From: Vibrio chagasii | Lineage (GTDB): Bacteria; Pseudomonadota; Gammaproteobacteria; Enterobacterales; Vibrionaceae | NCBI RefSeq assembly: GCF_002954585.1 | Contig: NZ_MSCI01000002.1 | Span: 722,089-786,088 of the forward strand | DNA length: 64,000 nucleotides | Direction of reading: 5' to 3' | In this document: positions 61,639 to 64,000 of the stretch, piece after piece | Layout: each line of letters begins with the position of its first letter | Position numbering within the stretch: position 1 is the first letter of the stretch | Notes under the pieces: generated by a model | What the model saw: only the letters and a program-made list of their open reading frames with translations | What the model was told of the DNA's origin: nothing | The model's database searches: none | Program-made: the position numbers and the translations under genes

Positions 61639-62256
61639 TTACATTCGAGCTAATAGGATTTGAGCCTGCTCGATCATCTTCTTGCGACCGAAGATAAGGT
61701 GACGACGTTTGCCGCCAACTTGACGCCATAGAACAGCACTTCGAATCCCTGAGAGTAGTAGGGCGCGAACCTTGTGTTGGCTCGAGGTTTGTTGAAGTAC
61801 CGCTGGTGTACCAGAAACCTGAATACGAGGGCCGATTGGGCTTACAACATCAAGATAGATGCTCGCTAGGTTGCTGATCATTTGTTCATCAAACAAGTCG
61901 AAATGTTCACTCTGGCGCTCTGCTGTTTGAATGCGGTCACCAAGCTGAGACATAGAATCGTTGCGAGATGATAGCTTACGTTCAAGCGCCATTAAGCTGA
62001 TGATGTAACGAGTAATATCGCTACCAGCAGGAGTACTATCGATACCTTTTACTAGGCACTCAAGCCCAAGTTTTAGGTTAGCTTCACGCCCAAAAACACC
62101 CACAGTGTTCGCTGGGTTAGTGTTCAAAATAGCACTGAGTGAAGCTTCGAAGGCATCTTTATCACAATGGCCGTCTTTCGCTACTTGTTGAACCAAAGCC
62201 ACAGCTTGGCAAATTCCGGCGAAAGCAATAGTACGGTCATAAAGTGTATTAGCCAC
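61639..62256 (-). CDS. hflD: HflD, high-frequency-lysogenisation protein homologue
   Basis: A 205-residue helical, membrane-associated protein. In E. coli HflD binds the lambda CII protein and lowers lysogeny; its ordinary role in the host is not known. The opening [21 protein letters not shown] and the end [20 protein letters not shown] fit the family. It lies 43 bp after mnmA and is likely co-transcribed with it; a terminator then cuts it off from purB. Confidence 0.92.
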   Translation of the reverse strand: MANTLYDRTIAFAGICQAVALVQQVAKDGHCDKDAFEASLSAILNTNPANTVGVFGREANLKLGLECLVKGIDSTPAGSDITRYIISLMALERKLSSRNDSMSQLGDRIQTAERQSEHFDLFDEQMISNLASIYLDVVSPIGPRIQVSGTPAVLQQTSSQHKVRALLLSGIRSAVLWRQVGGKRRHLIFGRKKMIEQAQILLARM

Positions 62257-62299
62257 GTAGTAACTCCTAGTTGTCTTCTATCGTTTGTCGTTCGATCAG

Positions 62300-63436
62300 T
62301 TAGATGCGTTTTTCGATGATACCACCACCAAGACATACGTCATCTTGGTAGAATACTGCAGATTGACCTGGGGTCACTGCGATTTGTGGCTCGTCAAAAA
62401 TAACCTTAATGTTCTCGTCATCAATTGGGATGATTGTACAAGGAATATCGGTTTGACGGTAACGTGTTTTTACCGTGCATGTCATAACTTCAGTAATTGG
62501 TGTGCGATTTACCCAATGAAGCTGAGAAGCGATCAAACCTTCTGATTTTAGAAGTGGGTGATCCTTACCTTGTACGGCAATCAGAACATTACGTTTAAGG
62601 TCTTTTTCGCCAACAAACCAAGGGTCTTCGTTACCGCCACCGCCTTTGGTGCCACCAATGTGAAGGCCTTTACGCTGACCCAATGTGTGGTACATCAGAC
62701 CGTTGTGCTTACCAATCACTTTACCTTCTGGTGTTTCGATATCACCTGGTTGTGCTGGTAGGTATTTGCCAAGGAACTCTGTGAACTTACGCTCACCGAT
62801 AAAACAGATACCTGTCGAATCTTTCTTCTTCGCGGTGATTAAGTCTTGCTCTTCAGCAATGCGTCGAACTTCAGGCTTCTCTAGTTCACCAACTGGGAAT
62901 AGGCTGCGCGCAACTTGATCTGAGCTTAGTGTGTAAAGGAAGTAGCTTTGGTCTTTGTTGCTGTCTAGACCGCGTAGCATTTCTGGTTTAACGCCAGCCT
63001 CTAGTTCTTCTTGAGTCGGGAAAGTACGACGAACATAGTGACCCATCGCAATGTAGTCTGCGTCTAGTACTTCATCGGCAAACTCTAAGAATGCTTTGAA
63101 TTTGATTTCTTTGTTACAAAGAATATCTGGGTTAGGCGTACGGCCTGCTTTGTATTCCGCAAGGAAGTATTCAAATACGTTGTCCCAGTATTCTGCAGCA
63201 AAGTTGATAGTGTGAAGGTGGATACCTAGTTTGTCACATACCGCTTGAGCATCAGCAAGATCTTCAGCTGCTGTGCAGTATTCTTCGTTATCGTCTTCTT
63301 CCCAGTTTTTCATGAAAAGGCCTTCTACCTGATAGCCTTGTTGCTGAAGAAGATACGCCGATACTGACGAATCTACACCGCCGGACATACCGACAATTAC
63401 TTTCTTTTCGCTGTTTCCAGAGCTGATATCTGACAT
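62300..63436 (-). CDS. mnmA: MnmA, tRNA 2-thiouridylase
   Basis: A 378-residue enzyme that adds the 2-thio group to wobble uridine (U34) of tRNA-Lys, -Glu and -Gln, taking sulfur from the IscS-Tus relay. The PP-loop [12 protein letters not shown] (near 15-26) activates U34 with ATP; the two catalytic cysteines are in [11 protein letters not shown] (near 108) and [10 protein letters not shown] (near 205). A C-terminal beta-barrel domain follows. AGACATG marks the start. It heads the mnmA-hflD pair, as in E. coli. Confidence 0.97.
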   Translation of the reverse strand: MSDISSGNSEKKVIVGMSGGVDSSVSAYLLQQQGYQVEGLFMKNWEEDDNEEYCTAAEDLADAQAVCDKLGIHLHTINFAAEYWDNVFEYFLAEYKAGRTPNPDILCNKEIKFKAFLEFADEVLDADYIAMGHYVRRTFPTQEELEAGVKPEMLRGLDSNKDQSYFLYTLSSDQVARSLFPVGELEKPEVRRIAEEQDLITAKKKDSTGICFIGERKFTEFLGKYLPAQPGDIETPEGKVIGKHNGLMYHTLGQRKGLHIGGTKGGGGNEDPWFVGEKDLKRNVLIAVQGKDHPLLKSEGLIASQLHWVNRTPITEVMTCTVKTRYRQTDIPCTIIPIDDENIKVIFDEPQIAVTPGQSAVFYQDDVCLGGGIIEKRI

Positions 63437-63639
63437 GTCTAAACACCGTTACTATTACTTGGTCGCAGATTCTAACAGAAAGAGAAACGCCGTGACAGAT
63501 CCGAGACCGGAATCACAGTTTCATTTGCACAAATAGTGCGCTGAGTTTGTTAGGAATCGCATGAGAGCGAGGTGAGTCGCTAGGATGTCAGAAGTATATG
63601 TGGCATAGTCGCTCGAAATCCAAGACCTGAGATAAAAAA

Positions 63640-63909
63640 ATGTCTGAACAAAACGAATTTATGCAAGAAGAGCAGTTGATTGAAATTATTGAAAATCAGC
63701 TAGAAGACGGCCAGCCAATTAAGGTAAAAGAGACGTTAATGCGTCTGATGATGACAGGCACAGCGCGTGAAGATGCAATTGCAGCAATGGCATGTGCACT
63801 TGCCGTTGAAGTATTTGACGTAATGAAAAATGGCGCAGAGTTTAACCAAAAGCGTTATGCCGAGCATTTAGAGATGCTGCCTGATTTAAGCTTTATGGAA
63901 GGCGAATAA
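63640..63909 (+). CDS. Small acidic protein of unknown function
   Basis: An 89-residue acidic protein that I do not recognise. It is probably all helical: residues 8-35 (EQLIEIIENQLED) and 40-70 (GTAREDAIAAMACALAVEVFDVM) read as two helices, and there is no signal peptide or membrane segment. It has one Cys. Codon use fits the genome. It faces away from mnmA across a 203-bp gap; a PurR-type box lies right after its stop, so the next gene to the right starts a separate unit. Confidence 0.6.
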   Translation: MSEQNEFMQEEQLIEIIENQLEDGQPIKVKETLMRLMMTGTAREDAIAAMACALAVEVFDVMKNGAEFNQKRYAEHLEMLPDLSFMEGE

Positions 63910-63919
63910 AAAAATAGCT

Positions 63920-63935
63920 CAGCAAACGTTTGCTA
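63920..63935 (+). promoter_or_regulatory. PurR operator at the right edge
   Basis: CAGCAAACGTTTGCTA has the PurR core GCAAACGTTTGC with an extra A/T pair outside it. It starts 10 bases after the stop of the 89-residue gene, so it most likely controls a gene past the right edge, possibly in purine synthesis or uptake. The 65 bases that remain hold no start codon with a good ribosome site. Confidence 0.75.
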
Positions 63936-64000
63936 TAGTTTGAATGATTGCCGCGTTAAATATAGCACGGTAGAATCCGCCACCTATTTCCCCTTGACTT

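Overview
The window looks like a core chromosomal segment of a marine Vibrio. Synteny and protein sequences fit the Splendidus clade best; that placement is my inference from recalled relatives, not from a search. Almost every gene is a recognisable housekeeping or envelope gene. I see no tRNA, rRNA, insertion sequence, prophage, integron cassette or CRISPR array, and base and codon use look even throughout.

Layout. 1-2.7 kb: start of a TetR-type regulator (cut by the window edge), ybiB, a small unknown gene, a small gene broken by an in-frame TAG, and a CBS-pair protein. 2.8-7.9 kb: a MATE efflux pump, the zinc/cadmium/lead exporter zntA with a ZntR-type operator, and uridine phosphorylase udp with a CRP-like site. 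8.0-11.4 kb: a CARF-domain nuclease of the VC1899/Card1/Can2 family without any CRISPR locus, and a chemoreceptor. 11.6-18.2 kb: hinT, a COG3014 lipoprotein, ycfL, lpoB, thiK, ycfP and ndh, the same order as in E. coli except that nagZ is missing; ndh has a perfect FNR box upstream. 18.3-27.2 kb: a GNAT acetyltransferase, csiV, mfd and a PilZ protein on the minus strand, then lolCDE on the plus strand. 27.4-33.9 kb: a DUF2062 protein head to head with comEC, then msbA, lpxK, a Trm112/YcaR-like small protein and kdsB. 34.2-39.4 kb: cmk, rpsA, ihfB, lapA, lapB, pyrF. 39.5-43.9 kb: miaE, a membrane-anchored coiled-coil protein of unknown role, cysB and an unassigned methyltransferase. 44.0-52.7 kb: ald divergent from lrp, then ftsK, lolA, rarA, serS. 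52.9-58.5 kb: ybiI and the biotin cluster bioA <> bioBFCD around a BirA-type operator. 58.6-64 kb: a 55-residue small protein, htpX, purB (with a PurR box), hflD, mnmA, an 89-residue unknown protein and a second PurR box at the right edge.

Functional themes. Outer-membrane building is strongly represented: LolCDE and LolA move lipoproteins, MsbA, LpxK and KdsB make and flip lipid A/Kdo precursors, LapA and LapB tune LPS synthesis, and LpoB and CsiV serve the bifunctional peptidoglycan synthases. DNA handling is represented by Mfd, RarA, FtsK, ComEC and IHF-beta.

The most unusual item is the stand-alone CARF nuclease. Its PD-(D/E)XK residues look intact, but its ligand loop differs from the cyclic-oligoadenylate-binding motif as I recall it. 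Other points worth checking are the methyltransferase at 42.7 kb, the comEC/DUF2062 start codons only 17 bp apart, the Cys-rich N-terminus of ZntA, and several clean operators (ZntR, FNR, BirA, PurR twice).
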